Assembly: GCF_003755185.1 (NCBI RefSeq)
Contig: NZ_RKIC01000014.1
Coordinates: 124,001 to 188,000, forward strand
Direction of reading: 5' to 3'
DNA length: 64,000 nt
DNA from: Frigoribacterium sp. PhB24
GTDB taxonomy: Bacteria > Actinomycetota > Actinomycetes > Actinomycetales > Microbacteriaceae
Shown here: positions 38,004 through 46,992 of the stretch, piece by piece
How the letters are laid out: every line of letters begins with the position of its first letter
How positions within the stretch are numbered: position 1 is the stretch's first letter
Notes under the pieces: generated by a model
Told to the model about the DNA's origin: nothing
Databases searched by the model: none
The model's input: the letters and a program-made list of their open reading frames with translations, nothing else
Translations under genes and position numbers: made by a program

Positions 38004-38075
38004 CGTGAGACCCCAGGAAATCGCCCGGCCCCCTGCGCGCGCAGGGTGGCCTCGGCGACGACGTGGGGTCTCACG
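38004..38075. repeat. Nested palindrome between YdcF-like and next gene
   Basis: Outer arms CGTGAGACCCCA / TGGGGTCTCACG at 38004-38015 and 38064-38075, inner perfect palindrome CCTGCGCGCGCAGG at 38032-38045. Another long two-arm hairpin of this region; not obviously related in sequence to families A or B. Confidence 0.75.
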
Positions 38076-38090
38076 AGGCGAGCCGCGGGG

Positions 38091-38978
38091 TCAGCGGTCG
38101 AAGAGGTTGCCCAGACCGGGGATCTGGAAGCCCTCACCGAGGTTGCCGAGCTGTTCGCCGAACCCACCGACCTGGTCGCCCAGACCGCCGACCTGGTCAC
38201 CCAGACCGCCGACCTGGTCGCCCAAGCCACCGAGGTACTCCTCGCCGCCGGCGGTCAGGCCGCCGAGGCCCTCGAAGCCGAACCCGTTCGTCAGCTGGTC
38301 GAAGTCGATGCCCGAGGTCACGGCGTCGGACAGCAGGGGCAGGGCGACGCTGCTGACGGCGGCCGCCCCGGCGACGGCCACCGCGAGACCCGCGACCCCG
38401 GCCACGCCCGCGCCGACCGCGGCGCCCGCCGCCACCTTGCCCCCCGTGCTGCCCAGCACCCGCTTCATCAGGCCAGGGTGCGCGGTCTCGCCCCGGGTCG
38501 CCGCCCGGGCGAGATCGGCCGGAGCGCTCGACGCCGGGCGCTCGCCCACGGGCACCTCGGCGCTGAGGCGCGCCAGCACCTGCTGGCGCTGCTCGGGCGT
38601 GAGCCGCTCGAACGCGTCGCGGTGCACCTGCTCGAGCTGCTGCGGCGGCGCCGTCTGCAGCAGGTAGTCGTACTTGGCGAGGGCGGCGCGGTCGGCGGCG
38701 GAGCCCTGCGGGGCGTGGCCGCCGGAGGTCGGCCGTCCGACGCCCTGCCGAGGCGCCCCGTACCCGCCGTGCTGCGGCTGCCGGGTGCCGTGCTGTCGGG
38801 CGCCGTGCTGCGGGGCGTCCTGCCGGTCGTCGCCGGTGACCTTGTCGGAGACCTTGCGCACCATGTCGCGCCAGTCGGTCGAGCCGCCGGACGCACCACC
38901 GCGCCCGGCGGCTGACGAAGAAGAGGAGTTGCCGAGCGCACGCGCGGCGGCACCCAGGAGACGGTCGAAGTTGGCCAT
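38091..38978 (-). CDS. Hypothetical protein with GDQVGGL repeats, 295 aa
   Basis: ATG at 38978 after GGGAGG. N-half is polar (residues 1-150; ATP-free, Gly/Gln-rich), with LTPEQRQQVLARLSAEVPVG as a likely helical pair. A hydrophobic Ala/Val/Gly segment at about 185-225 may be a membrane span. The end has GDQVGGL repeated three to four times, encoded by a 21-bp tandem repeat at 38165-38231. Homologues are sometimes named cation-transporting ATPase, but no ATPase motif is visible and I do not accept that name. Confidence 0.7.
   Translation of the reverse strand: MANFDRLLGAAARALGNSSSSSAAGRGGASGGSTDWRDMVRKVSDKVTGDDRQDAPQHGARQHGTRQPQHGGYGAPRQGVGRPTSGGHAPQGSAADRAALAKYDYLLQTAPPQQLEQVHRDAFERLTPEQRQQVLARLSAEVPVGERPASSAPADLARAATRGETAHPGLMKRVLGSTGGKVAAGAAVGAGVAGVAGLAVAVAGAAAVSSVALPLLSDAVTSGIDFDQLTNGFGFEGLGGLTAGGEEYLGGLGDQVGGLGDQVGGLGDQVGGFGEQLGNLGEGFQIPGLGNLFDR
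38165..38231. repeat. 21-bp coding tandem repeat (GDQVGGL)
   Basis: CCGACCTGGTCGCCCAGAC-type unit repeated about three times in the C-terminal end of the 295-aa gene; copies differ by single bases. Confidence 0.8.
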
Positions 38979-39154
38979 GTCCCCGATCCTCCCGGCCCCG
39001 GATGCGAGAAGCCCCCGCAGAAGCCGAGCATCGTCCGGGAGCGGCGCGTCCGACACCCCGGGTTACGGTCGAGCCCTGGTCCGGGTTACATTCGCAGGGG
39101 ACGTCCGCGCGGGCCCGACCCGCGACGCGCGCCCCACCACCAGGGAGGTGTCGC

Positions 39155-40219
39155 ATGGGCAAGGCAGCAGTCACGGGCTGGGTCGCGTTGGCGATGCTCG
39201 TCTCGGGCGCGGCGCTCGTCATGGCGGCCACCTTCCGCCTGGCCAGCGTGGGGCTCTTCGCGGGCGGCTTCATGCCCCTCGGCGACCTCGACTTCGTCAC
39301 CATCGCCATCTGGCTGCTGGGCGCCGCCCTCGCCGTCGGTGGCGTCGCCCTCGCACTCGTCGGGCTGGCCGACCGGGTGCTCGGTGCCCTGCCGCGCGAC
39401 GAGGCAGACCCTGCGCTCGAGGGCCCGACCGTCCGCGCGACGGCACCGGTCACCGTTCCCTCGACGGTCCAGGAGGCGCGGGTCCTGTCCGCAGGACGAC
39501 CGGCGGCCGCCGCCGCGCTCGCGTCCGCCCCCGTGGTCGCCGCCACGCGGACCCCGGCCGTCGCCCCCGCCGCGGGCACGCCCGTCGCGACCGCGACCGC
39601 GCCCCCGGTCGCGCCCGAACCGGCTCCCGCCGGGCCGGCCCTCGCCGATCGCCTGCGTCCCGTCCTCTCGTCCGCCGCCACCCATGTCGTCGCGGCCGTC
39701 CGCGCCACCGGCGACGCCCTCGCCCGGGCCGGTCGCGCCACCGCCCGGGGCACCCGCCGAGCCGCGCAGGCCGTGGTGGCCTGGGTCCGGCGCACCACGC
39801 CGGTCGTCGTCACCTGGTTCCGCACGACCGGCGGCACCGTCGCGACGCGCACCCGACCGGCCGCCCGCTCGACCTGGGACGGCGTGCGTCACGGCAGCCG
39901 GGCCACGGCGGCCGGAGCCGTCGTCGCCGCCCGGGCCACGGGGGCGACCGCACGCCGCGCCTCCTCCGCCGCCGCAGCCAGGGCCCGCGAGAACGCGCGC
40001 AGCCTGGCGGACGCCCGCGCCGCCGCCCGACAGGCCGAGCACGACCGCGAACTGGCCCGCGAAGCGGCGCGCCTCGACTTCCTGACCTCGCGCCGCACCC
40101 CGGCCACGCCTGCCACGCCGGCCACGCCGGCCACTGCCACGGCGGTCACCTCTGGGGCCACCCCCGCAGAGGCCGCGGTCGGCGAGCGCGAGTCCGCGCC
40201 GCTCTCGCACACCGCCTGA
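39155..40219 (+). CDS. Hypothetical Ala-rich membrane protein, 354 aa
   Basis: ATG at 39155 after AGGGAGG. Two membrane helices at about 8-30 and 48-70, then a long Ala/Thr/Pro/Arg-rich tail without recognisable domain; the end carries ATPATPATPATATAV. The tail includes an in-frame copy of the 14-mer motif (39471-39484). Function unknown; low complexity makes homology calls unreliable. Confidence 0.65.
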   Translation: MGKAAVTGWVALAMLVSGAALVMAATFRLASVGLFAGGFMPLGDLDFVTIAIWLLGAALAVGGVALALVGLADRVLGALPRDEADPALEGPTVRATAPVTVPSTVQEARVLSAGRPAAAAALASAPVVAATRTPAVAPAAGTPVATATAPPVAPEPAPAGPALADRLRPVLSSAATHVVAAVRATGDALARAGRATARGTRRAAQAVVAWVRRTTPVVVTWFRTTGGTVATRTRPAARSTWDGVRHGSRATAAGAVVAARATGATARRASSAAAARARENARSLADARAAARQAEHDRELAREAARLDFLTSRRTPATPATPATPATATAVTSGATPAEAAVGERESAPLSHTA

Positions 40220-40257
40220 CGGTCGGCCCCGCCGCTCGACTCCCCTAGGCTCGCCGC

Positions 40258-41136
40258 ATGCGCGCACCGCTCGGACTCGTCGGACTCGTCGGACTCGTCG
40301 TCGTCGCCCTCACCGTGACCGGCTGCACGACCGTCGACGGCGGGGCCGGTGGACGCCCGGAGCGCCCCTCCTCGTCGGCGGTGGCGGCCGGGGCCGCGAC
40401 CGCCGACGGCATCGTGCTGCCACCCGAGGGTGCCCGCTTCGACTACCAATTGGGAGGCGCGTCGCCGGTCCCCGACGGAGCGACCGTCGTCGCCCGCGAC
40501 AGCACCGACGACCCCGCCGAGGGCGCCTACGGCATCTGCTACGTGAACGGGTTCCAGACCCAACCGGGCGTCGAGTGGCCGGACGAGCTGCTCGTGCGGA
40601 GCGCCGACGGCGAACCGCTGGTCGACCCGGGGTGGCCCGACGAGCACCTGTTCGACCTGTCCACCGAGGCGAACCGACGGGCCGTGGCCGAGCGTGAGGC
40701 CTCGACGATCGACGGCTGCGCCGCCTCGGGCTACCAGGCGGTCGAGTTCGACAACCTCGACTCGTGGACGCGCTCGGACGGTGCCTTCGGCGAGGACGAC
40801 GCGGTCGCCTTCGCGACCCTGCTCGTGGCCCGGGCCCATGCCGCCGGGCTGGCGACGGCGCAGAAGAACACCGCCGACCTCGGCACCCGGGGCCGCGACG
40901 AGGTCGGCTACGACTTCGTCGTCACCGAGGAGTGCGACCGCTACGACGAGTGCGACGCCTACACAGGCGTGTACGGCGGGCTCGTGTTCGACGTCGAGTA
41001 CACCGACGACCTGCGCGGCTCGGTCGCCGAGGTGTGCGCCCGCGTCACCGGGCTCGACCCGGCCCCCTCGACCATCGTGCGCGATCACGACCTGGTGCCG
41101 GCCGACGACCCGGCCCACGCCTACACGGCCTGCTGA
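40258..41136 (+). CDS. GH114-type endo-alpha-1,4-polygalactosaminidase lipoprotein
   Basis: 292 aa. Lipobox VTGC at about 19-22 after a hydrophobic segment rich in GLVGLV. The GH114 TIM-barrel signatures are FDYQLGG, CYVNGFQTQPG, DLSTEANRRAVAEREAST, YQAVEFDNLDSW and LATAQKNTADLG. GH114 enzymes cut galactosamine-containing polysaccharide in biofilm matrix or fungal walls. A surface-anchored position is expected. The TGA stop overlaps a copy of the 14-mer. Confidence 0.9.
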   Translation: MRAPLGLVGLVGLVVVALTVTGCTTVDGGAGGRPERPSSSAVAAGAATADGIVLPPEGARFDYQLGGASPVPDGATVVARDSTDDPAEGAYGICYVNGFQTQPGVEWPDELLVRSADGEPLVDPGWPDEHLFDLSTEANRRAVAEREASTIDGCAASGYQAVEFDNLDSWTRSDGAFGEDDAVAFATLLVARAHAAGLATAQKNTADLGTRGRDEVGYDFVVTEECDRYDECDAYTGVYGGLVFDVEYTDDLRGSVAEVCARVTGLDPAPSTIVRDHDLVPADDPAHAYTAC

Positions 41137-41148
41137 CCCGCGCCTCCT
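41135..41148 (+). repeat. 3'-end 14-mer motif, overlapping GH114 stop
   Basis: GACCCGCGCCTCCT starting with the GA of the TGA stop; 16 bp before hairpin A copy 3. Confidence 0.8.
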
Positions 41149-41163
41149 CATCCCACGCTGTGG

Positions 41164-41221
41164 CGAGATGTCACGACGTGCCGCTCACTTTCGGAGGTGA
41201 GCGGCACGTCGTGACATCTCG
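41164..41221. repeat. Long hairpin, family A copy 3 (perfect 25-bp arms)
   Basis: Perfect inverted repeat: arms at 41164-41188 and 41197-41221, loop TTTCGGAG. Core GTCACGACGTGCCGCTCAC is shared with copies at 28760 and 32124. Lies between convergent GH114 and transglutaminase genes. Confidence 0.92.
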
Positions 41222-41232
41222 GCCGGGCGGGC

Positions 41233-42078
41233 CTAGGCCTCGCGGGTGATCTCGACGGTGACGAAGAGCTCGCTGTTCGACGAGCCGGCGTAGACCCCGC
41301 GCAGCGGCGGCACGTCGCGGTAGTCGCGCCCCTGACCGACCACCACGTGCCGTTCACCGATGTCGATCAGGTTGGTCGGGTCGTAGCCGTGCCAGGTGCC
41401 GCAGAAGAACTCGACCCAGGCGTGTGACTCGCCCGTGACGGTCTCGCGCAGCTCGGCCGAAGGCTTCGGGTGCAGGTAGCCGCTGACGTAGCGCGCCGGG
41501 ATGCCCGCCGCCCGCAGGGCGCCGACCGTGACGTGGGCGATGTCCTGGCAGACGCCGGCCCGCGCGGCCCACGACTCGGCGGCCGTGGTCTTGACGTTCG
41601 TGACGCCGGGCAGGTACTGCACCGCGCCTCCGACCGTCTCGCAGATCGCCATCGCCGCGGCGCACGGGTCGGCGTGCGTCGCCCGAGCCTCGGCGCCGAC
41701 CGCGGCCAGGTCGGCCGGAGGCGCGGTGAGGAGCGTCTGCTCGAGGTGCTCGACGAACGACGTGCTGGCCCCGGCGACCGAGGCCAGGTCGGCCCACGAG
41801 ATCGTCTCGGACGGATGCGCCTGTGGGCGCACCTCGACGAGCGAGGTCGCGGTCAGCGAGAGCTGCCGGTGCGGCAGCAGCACCTCGAACGACGACACCC
41901 GCGTGCCCCAGTAGTCCACGTACTCGTGCGAGGCGGCCACCGGCTCGATGCGCAGGTGCGACGAGAGCACGAACTGGCCTTCGGTGTGCGCGGGCAGCAT
42001 GCGCGCCTCGTTGTAGCTGGCGACCGCCTCGCCCTGGTACGAGAAGCCCGTCACGTGCCGGATCCGCAGCCGGCTCAC
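41233..42078 (-). CDS. Transglutaminase-like protein (alpha-E operon)
   Basis: 281 aa. An N-terminal beta domain (RIRHVTGFSYQGEAVASYNE) precedes the transglutaminase core with Cys in RAGVCQDIAHV, His in ESHAWVEFF and Asp in GYDPTNLIDIG. GTG start at 42078 overlaps the alpha-E gene stop by 4 bp. With the alpha-E and ATP-grasp genes it forms the widespread three-gene set predicted to make or process a peptide tag (established as a comparative-genomics prediction, not a defined pathway). Confidence 0.92.
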   Translation of the reverse strand: MSRLRIRHVTGFSYQGEAVASYNEARMLPAHTEGQFVLSSHLRIEPVAASHEYVDYWGTRVSSFEVLLPHRQLSLTATSLVEVRPQAHPSETISWADLASVAGASTSFVEHLEQTLLTAPPADLAAVGAEARATHADPCAAAMAICETVGGAVQYLPGVTNVKTTAAESWAARAGVCQDIAHVTVGALRAAGIPARYVSGYLHPKPSAELRETVTGESHAWVEFFCGTWHGYDPTNLIDIGERHVVVGQGRDYRDVPPLRGVYAGSSNSELFVTVEITREA

Positions 42079-43001
42079 GACCGCTCCCCCACCCACGTCG
42101 GCGCCGCGCTCGTCGGGAAGTACCGCTGGCGGATCGCCTCGGACGCGGCGCTCGTCGCGGCCTGCACGGTGTCCATCTGCCCGGGCAGGTCGTCGAGGAT
42201 GTCGCCGATCGGCCGGAACTCGAGCTCGCTGCGCATCTGCCCGAGGATGCGCACCCCGCTGTCGGACGCCGCGACCCGGTGCGTGGTCGGCTCGACCTCG
42301 CGCAGACAGGCCTCGGCCCGGCTGATCGCGAAGAGCACACTGCGCGGGAACAGCCGGTCGAGCAGCAGGAACTCGGCGGCGTTGCGGGCGCTCGGCACGC
42401 CCCGGTAGGTGCGCAGGTAGGCCTCGTACGCGCCGCACGACCGCAGGATCGTCGTCCACGACGGGCCCGACGCCTCGGTCAGCGTGCGGGTCGCGAGCAG
42501 GCGCGCCGTCATGTCGGCCCGCTCGATCGACCGGCCGAGGGTGAAGAACTGCCACACCTCGTCGCGGCTCGTCGCGCTCTCGATGATGCCGACGGCCAGC
42601 GCGCTGCGCTCCCGCACCCAGGCAAAGAACTCGTGCACCTTGTCGTCGGCGACCTTCCGCGGCATGCGGGCCCGCGTGGTGTTCAGGCATTCCCAGAGCT
42701 CGGTCGAGACGATCTCGCGGGCCCTGCGGGCGTTCTCGCGCGCGGCGCCGAGCGAGTAGGCGATCGAGGCCGGGTTGTGCCGGTCGACCGCGAGCATCGA
42801 CAGCACGTCCCCGCGGGCCAGGTCGCCCTCGGGGGCGTCGCTGCCCATCACGGCGAGCAGGCTGCGGCAGGCGACGTCCTCCTCGATCCAGGGGTCCTCG
42901 AGCAGCAGCTGCAGGTGCACGTCGAGGATGCGCGCCGTGCCGTCCGACCGCTCGATGTAGCGCCCGATCCAGAACAGGCTCTCGGCGATGCGGCTCAGCA
43001 T
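42075..43001 (-). CDS. Alpha-E domain protein
   Basis: 308 aa all-helical domain. Begins MLSRIAESLFWIGRYIERSD, the alpha-E signature, and contains SIERADMTARLLATRT and TTILRSCGAYEAYLRTYRG. Lies between and overlaps the ATP-grasp gene (7 bp) and the transglutaminase gene (4 bp), as in the known gene set. Confidence 0.93.
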   Translation of the reverse strand: MLSRIAESLFWIGRYIERSDGTARILDVHLQLLLEDPWIEEDVACRSLLAVMGSDAPEGDLARGDVLSMLAVDRHNPASIAYSLGAARENARRAREIVSTELWECLNTTRARMPRKVADDKVHEFFAWVRERSALAVGIIESATSRDEVWQFFTLGRSIERADMTARLLATRTLTEASGPSWTTILRSCGAYEAYLRTYRGVPSARNAAEFLLLDRLFPRSVLFAISRAEACLREVEPTTHRVAASDSGVRILGQMRSELEFRPIGDILDDLPGQMDTVQAATSAASEAIRQRYFPTSAAPTWVGERS

Positions 43002-44759
43002 GATGGCCCTTCGGTCGGGGTGGCTCCGTGGTCGTGGACCGGGGACGCAGGAGGCGCGGGTCGGCTTCGTGCCCCGGCCCGCGCCTCCTTCGTCTGTTGC
43101 TGTTGCGCCTGCTGGTCGTTGCGGGGGTCGTCCTGGGGCGCGTGGTCGGGGCTGTGGTCGGACGCGGCGGCCGCGGCCTCGGCGGCCTGCTCGGGGGTGA
43201 TCACCGGGATCGACTCGGTCGGGGTCGTCTGCTCGGCGATCAGCGCGCTCACGTCGTGACCGGCCCAGGCGTTGACGTCGCCGCCGACGATCCAGGTGTC
43301 CTTCGAACCGCCGCCCTGACTGCTGTTGACGACGAGCTGCCCCTCGGGCAGCGCGACCCGGGTGAGACCGCCGGGCAGCACCCACACGTCGTCGCCGTCG
43401 TGCACGGCGAACGGCCTCAGGTCGGCGTGCCTCGGGCGCAGGCCGTCGTCGACCAGGGTCGGGATCGTGCTGAGCTGCACGACGGGCTGCGCGATCCACC
43501 CGCGTGGGTCACGTCGCAGCTGCGTGCGCAGCTCGTCGAGCTCGCGTCGGCTGGCGGCCGGGCCGACGACGAGGCCCTTGCCTCCCGAGCCGTCGACCGG
43601 CTTCACGACGAGCTCGTCGAGGCGGTCGAGCACCTCGTCGAGGGCGCCGGGGTCCTCGAGACGCCACGTGCGCACGTTCGCCAGCAGCGCCTCCTCGCCC
43701 AGGTAGTAGCGGATCAGCTCGGGCAGGTAGGTGTAGACGAGCTTGTCGTCGGCGACGCCGTTGCCCACCGCGTTGGCGATCGTCACCGTCCCGAGACGGG
43801 CGGCCATCAGCAGGCCGGGCGAACCGAGCACCGAGTCGGCGCGGAACTGCAGCGGGTCGAGGAACTCGTCGTCGACGCGACGGTAGATCACGTCGACGCG
43901 TTCGGGCCCGCCGGTGGTCCGCATGAAGACGCGACCGCCCGAGCAGTAGAGGTCGCGACCCCTCGACCAGCTCGACACCCATCAAGCGGGCCAGCAGGGT
44001 GTTCTCGTAGTAGGCCGAGTTGAACACCCCGGGGGTCAGGACGACGACGGTCGGCTCGTCGACGCCCGACGGAGCGCTCTTCTTCAGGGCGGCGAGCAGG
44101 CGGTTCGGGTAGTCGCCGACCGGGCGCACCCGCATCGAGACGAACAGCTCGGGCAGCGTCTGCGCCATCACGCGGCGGTTCGAGATGACGTAGCTGACGC
44201 CGCTCGGCACCCGCACGTTGTCCTCGAGCACACGCCAGGCTCCGGCCTCGTCACGGATCAGGTCGATGCCGCTCACCTGGATGCGCACGCCGTTCGCGGG
44301 GTCGATGCCGCTCGCCTGCCGGTGGAAATGGCTCGAACTCGTGATCAGGCTCGCCGGGATGACTCCGTCGGCGATGGCGGTCTGCGGCCCGTAGACGTCG
44401 GCGAGGAACGCCTCGAGCGCCTTGACGCGCTGCTTCACGCCCCGCTCGACGGTCGTCCACTCGGCGTGTTCGACGACGCGAGGCACGGCGTCGAGCGGGA
44501 ACGGCCGCTCCTCGCCGGCGAAGTCGAAGGTGACGCCCTGCGCCAGGTACGAGTCGGCCAGCGCCGCGGTGCGGCCGCGCAGGTCGTCCTGCGTCATGCC
44601 CTCGAGGGTCGCGTGGATCTCGTGGTACGCCCGACGGGGTGTGCCGTCGGGCTCGAACATCTCGTCCCACGCCGCGGCCGACGCGCGGGCTCCGCCCGGC
44701 CCGGGCCGTCGGGTCGCGCCAGCCGTGACGGTCGCGTATCCCTCGAAGAGCTCTCCCAT
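42995..44759 (-). pseudogene. Circularly permuted ATP-grasp protein, frameshifted
   Basis: The reading frame is split by one extra base in a G4 run (CCCC on the plus strand at 43959-43962). Residues 1 to about 266 read in one frame from ATG 44759 to ...GVELVEG; the rest reads in the next frame from RDLYCSGGRVFMRTTGG to the stop at 42995. Restoring it gives about 587 aa of the circularly permuted ATP-grasp family (SSSHFHRQASGID, VRVPSGVSYVISNR, VKPVDGSGGKGLVVG). Could be a real inactivating indel or a sequencing error. The C-terminal tail is low-complexity Gln/Ala/Asp and holds an inverted pair of the short GC motif. Confidence 0.85.
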
Positions 44760-44991
44760 GGCTCGACGCTAGCCAGGGGGTGTTGCCGGGGTGTTTCGGC
44801 CGTGCGGCGGGGGTGTGTCGGGGTCTCGGACGAGGCTGTCCGACACCTGTCGCCCAGGGAAACACCCGCGGGGCGAGAGGACAGAAGCGAACACCGAGTG
44901 CTTCCCGCGAATCCGGTTTGTAACAGAGAACTCCCAGGAGGAATAGCGTGATCCCTGAACGACAAGAACGTCCCACTGGGAGGACCACCAC

Positions 44992-45204
44992 ATGCGCTTC
45001 AAGTACCTCGTCATCGCCCTCATCGCGTTCCTCGCGTACACCTACGGCGCCAAGGCCGGAAAGGGCCGCTACAAGGAGATCAGCAACTTCTTCGGCTCGT
45101 TCTGGAACGACCCCAAGGTGAAGAAGGCGCGTGCCCAGGCCAAGAAGGACGTCACCAAGGCCCGCAAGGCCGCGGTGAAGAAGGCCCGCAAGGCCGCGCA
45201 CTAG
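44992..45204 (+). CDS. Small membrane protein, Lys-rich tail, 70 aa
   Basis: ATG at 44992 after GGGAGG. One N-terminal helix (KYLVIALIAFLAYTYGAKAG), then a Lys/Ala-rich amphipathic tail (KKARAQAKKDVTKARKAAVK) that could bind nucleic acid or acidic polymer. Not a recognised family. A perfect AGGAGG at 44936-44941 upstream sits before an out-of-frame GTG. Confidence 0.75.
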   Translation: MRFKYLVIALIAFLAYTYGAKAGKGRYKEISNFFGSFWNDPKVKKARAQAKKDVTKARKAAVKKARKAAH

Positions 45205-45352
45205 CCCTCTCAGCCGCAGGGGCCCGAGAGGACGACCTTCTCACGGGCCTCTTCGCATGCGGCCGTCACACAGACCCCGCTGGCACGCACCCGATCCCGA
45301 CCGTCTCAGCAGCACCAGCGCACACAGCGCACCAAACGAAAAGGAACACATC

Positions 45353-45622
45353 ATGGGCTTCCTCGCCTTCATCCTCCTCGGCCTCATCGCCGGCGCCATC
45401 GCCAAGCTCATCCTCCCCGGCAAGCAGGGCGGCGGCTGGATCGCCACCCTGATCCTCGGTGTCATCGGCGCCCTCATCGGTGGCTGGATCGGCGGAGCCG
45501 TCTTCAACGTCGGCTACGACGGCTTCTTCAGCATCCAGAGCTGGATCATCGCGATCCTCGGCGCGCTCGTCGTCCTCGTCATCTGGGGCTTCATCACCGG
45601 CCGCAAGGGCAGCCGCGCGTAA
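45353..45622 (+). CDS. GlsB/YeaQ/YmgE stress-response membrane protein
   Basis: 89 aa with three hydrophobic helices and the family pattern GLIAGAIAKLILPGKQGGGW then GVIGALIGGWIGG. The ATG at 45353 follows AAAAGGAA. This family (transglycosylase-associated-like) is induced by envelope or acid stress in other bacteria; here regulation is unseen. Confidence 0.93.
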   Translation: MGFLAFILLGLIAGAIAKLILPGKQGGGWIATLILGVIGALIGGWIGGAVFNVGYDGFFSIQSWIIAILGALVVLVIWGFITGRKGSRA

Positions 45623-45646
45623 GCAGCTCCCCACAGCACGACAGAG

Positions 45647-45674
45647 CGGGCCGTCCCTCCGGGGGCGGCCCGTT
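45647..45674 (+). terminator. Terminator after GlsB-type gene
   Basis: GGGCCG / CGGCCC arms plus inner CCC/GGG, followed by GTTCCGTT. Confidence 0.55.
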
Positions 45675-45710
45675 CCGTCGTTCCCGACATGTCGCCCTGC
45701 CGTTACCGGC

Positions 45711-45863
45711 GTGCCGAACCCGACCCGCACCTCCGCGCCCCGCACCCCGCGTGCCGAACCCGACCCGCACCTCCGCGCCCCGCACCCCGCGTACCGAACC
45801 CGACCCGCACCTCCGCGCCCCGCACCCCGCGTACCGAACCCGACCCGCACCTCCGCGCCCCGC
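45711..45863. repeat. 40-bp tandem repeat array
   Basis: Three full units (45711-45750, 45751-45790, 45791-45830) and one shortened unit to 45863. The unit begins GTGCCGAACCCGACCCGCAC and contains CACCTCCGCGCC. Units differ at one base (GTG/GTA). No spacers, so not a CRISPR array. Confidence 0.92.
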
Positions 45864-45951
45864 CTGCCGAACCCGACAACCGCCGCGCGCCACGCCGCTC
45901 ATCTCCGCCCCACGGCCCCGATCACCTGCCCACTGTCGCGAATTGCACACC
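45864..45951. repeat. Composite repeat block shared with 55391-55480
   Basis: Starts CTGCCGAACCCGACAAC, then CGCCGCGCGCCACGCCGCTC, and ends GTCGCGAATTGCACACC at 45935-45951. The block at 55391-55480 has the same pieces in the same order and spacing. Confidence 0.8.
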
Positions 45952-45997
45952 GCGGCCAGGCAGCAGGGGCAGCGGGTGCGGGTGCGAGACTCGGGGC

Positions 45998-46738
45998 ATG
46001 TGGACGCAGAACCGGCCCGACCCCGACCTCGAGGTGCCGGAGGCGGTGGTCACGGCCGCGGACGGCGCCACCATCACCGCGGTCTGGCGGAACGACGCCG
46101 GAGGCACCACGTACCGCCTCGGCGACGGCCCGACCCGACGCTTCGCCAAGTGGGCCCCGCACGGCAGCGGACTCGACCTGCACGCGGAAGAGATGCGGTT
46201 GCGGTGGGTGGTCGAGTACACCCCGGCCCCGCGGGTGCTCGAGATCGCCGGCGACAACGCGGGCGAGTGCCTCGTGACGTCGGGTGTGCCGGGGCGCAGT
46301 GCCGTCGACCTGCTCTGGGCCACCGACCCGGAGACCGCCGTGCGCGAGGCGGGCCGGGGGCTGAGGCGACTGCACGACGTGCTGCCGGTCGACGAGTGCC
46401 CGTTCAGCTGGTCGGTGGACGACCGGATCGCGACCAGCGTGAAAGCGCGCACCGCGCCTCCGGAACTCGGCGACCCGCCGCCGATCGACCGCCTCGTCGT
46501 CTGCCACGGCGACCCGTGCGTGCCCAACACGCTGATCGGCGACGACGGCCTCTGGTCGGGGCACGTCGACTTCGACGCCCTCGGCGTCGCCGACCGCTGG
46601 GCCGACCTCGCCGTCGCGACGATGAGCCTCGGCTGGAACTACGGGCCCGGCTTCGAGCAGACCTTCCTCGACGCGTACGGCGTCGCCGACGACCCCGTCC
46701 GCACGGCGTACTACCGGGCGCTCTGGGCCGCGACGTGA
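45998..46738 (+). CDS. Aminoglycoside phosphotransferase (APH) family kinase
   Basis: 246 aa. HGDPCVPNTLI is the catalytic Brenner motif (HxDxxxxN) and SGHVDFDALGVAD the metal-binding DFD-type motif, with an N-terminal nucleotide lobe. Resembles APH(3')-like kinases, but the family also phosphorylates sugars, so drug resistance is not shown. ATG at 45998; preceded by the repeat block. Confidence 0.9.
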   Translation: MWTQNRPDPDLEVPEAVVTAADGATITAVWRNDAGGTTYRLGDGPTRRFAKWAPHGSGLDLHAEEMRLRWVVEYTPAPRVLEIAGDNAGECLVTSGVPGRSAVDLLWATDPETAVREAGRGLRRLHDVLPVDECPFSWSVDDRIATSVKARTAPPELGDPPPIDRLVVCHGDPCVPNTLIGDDGLWSGHVDFDALGVADRWADLAVATMSLGWNYGPGFEQTFLDAYGVADDPVRTAYYRALWAAT

Positions 46739-46797
46739 GCGGCACGAACAGGTAAAATGGAACGACTCGAGCAAGCCGCCATCGTCTGGGAGGGACC

Positions 46798-46992
46798 ATG
46801 ACACCACCGTCCGACCCCGCCCAGTTGACCCTCTTCCGGCAGCGATCGGTCCACGAAGCCGAGCACAGTGGCGTCATGGAAGGCTTGCACGTCGACCCCG
46901 ACACGTCGTCGGATGCGGACGACTACGTGGCGGGGCGGATCGACTCCGACGAACTCGTCGCCCGAGCGCGGGCTCGCTACGGACTTGCCTGA
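46798..46992 (+). CDS. VbhA-like antitoxin of Fic toxin
   Basis: 64 aa, ATG after GGAGGGACC. Contains SGVMEG at 24-29, the class I Fic inhibitory motif [ST]xxxE[GN], whose Glu blocks the toxin's ATP site. The end YVAGRIDSDELVARARARYGLA matches VbhA antitoxins. Overlaps the toxin gene by 8 bp. Confidence 0.9.
   Translation: MTPPSDPAQLTLFRQRSVHEAEHSGVMEGLHVDPDTSSDADDYVAGRIDSDELVARARARYGLA

Noticed and set aside
38091-38978. Cation-transporting ATPase naming for the GDQVGGL protein
   Set aside because: No P-type, ABC or F-type motif is visible; the name seems to come from database propagation.
44948-45121. GTG open frame preceded by a perfect AGGAGG and 6-nt spacer
   Set aside because: It overlaps the 70-aa membrane protein gene out of frame and its product is Ser/Arg-rich without structure. 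A leader peptide role cannot be excluded, but the support is only the RBS.
45711-45863. CRISPR-like array
   Set aside because: Units are contiguous with no unique spacers and no cas genes nearby; it is a tandem repeat.
45998-46738. Aminoglycoside resistance gene
   Set aside because: The fold and catalytic motifs fit the APH superfamily, but the family also contains sugar and other kinases, so resistance is not claimed.
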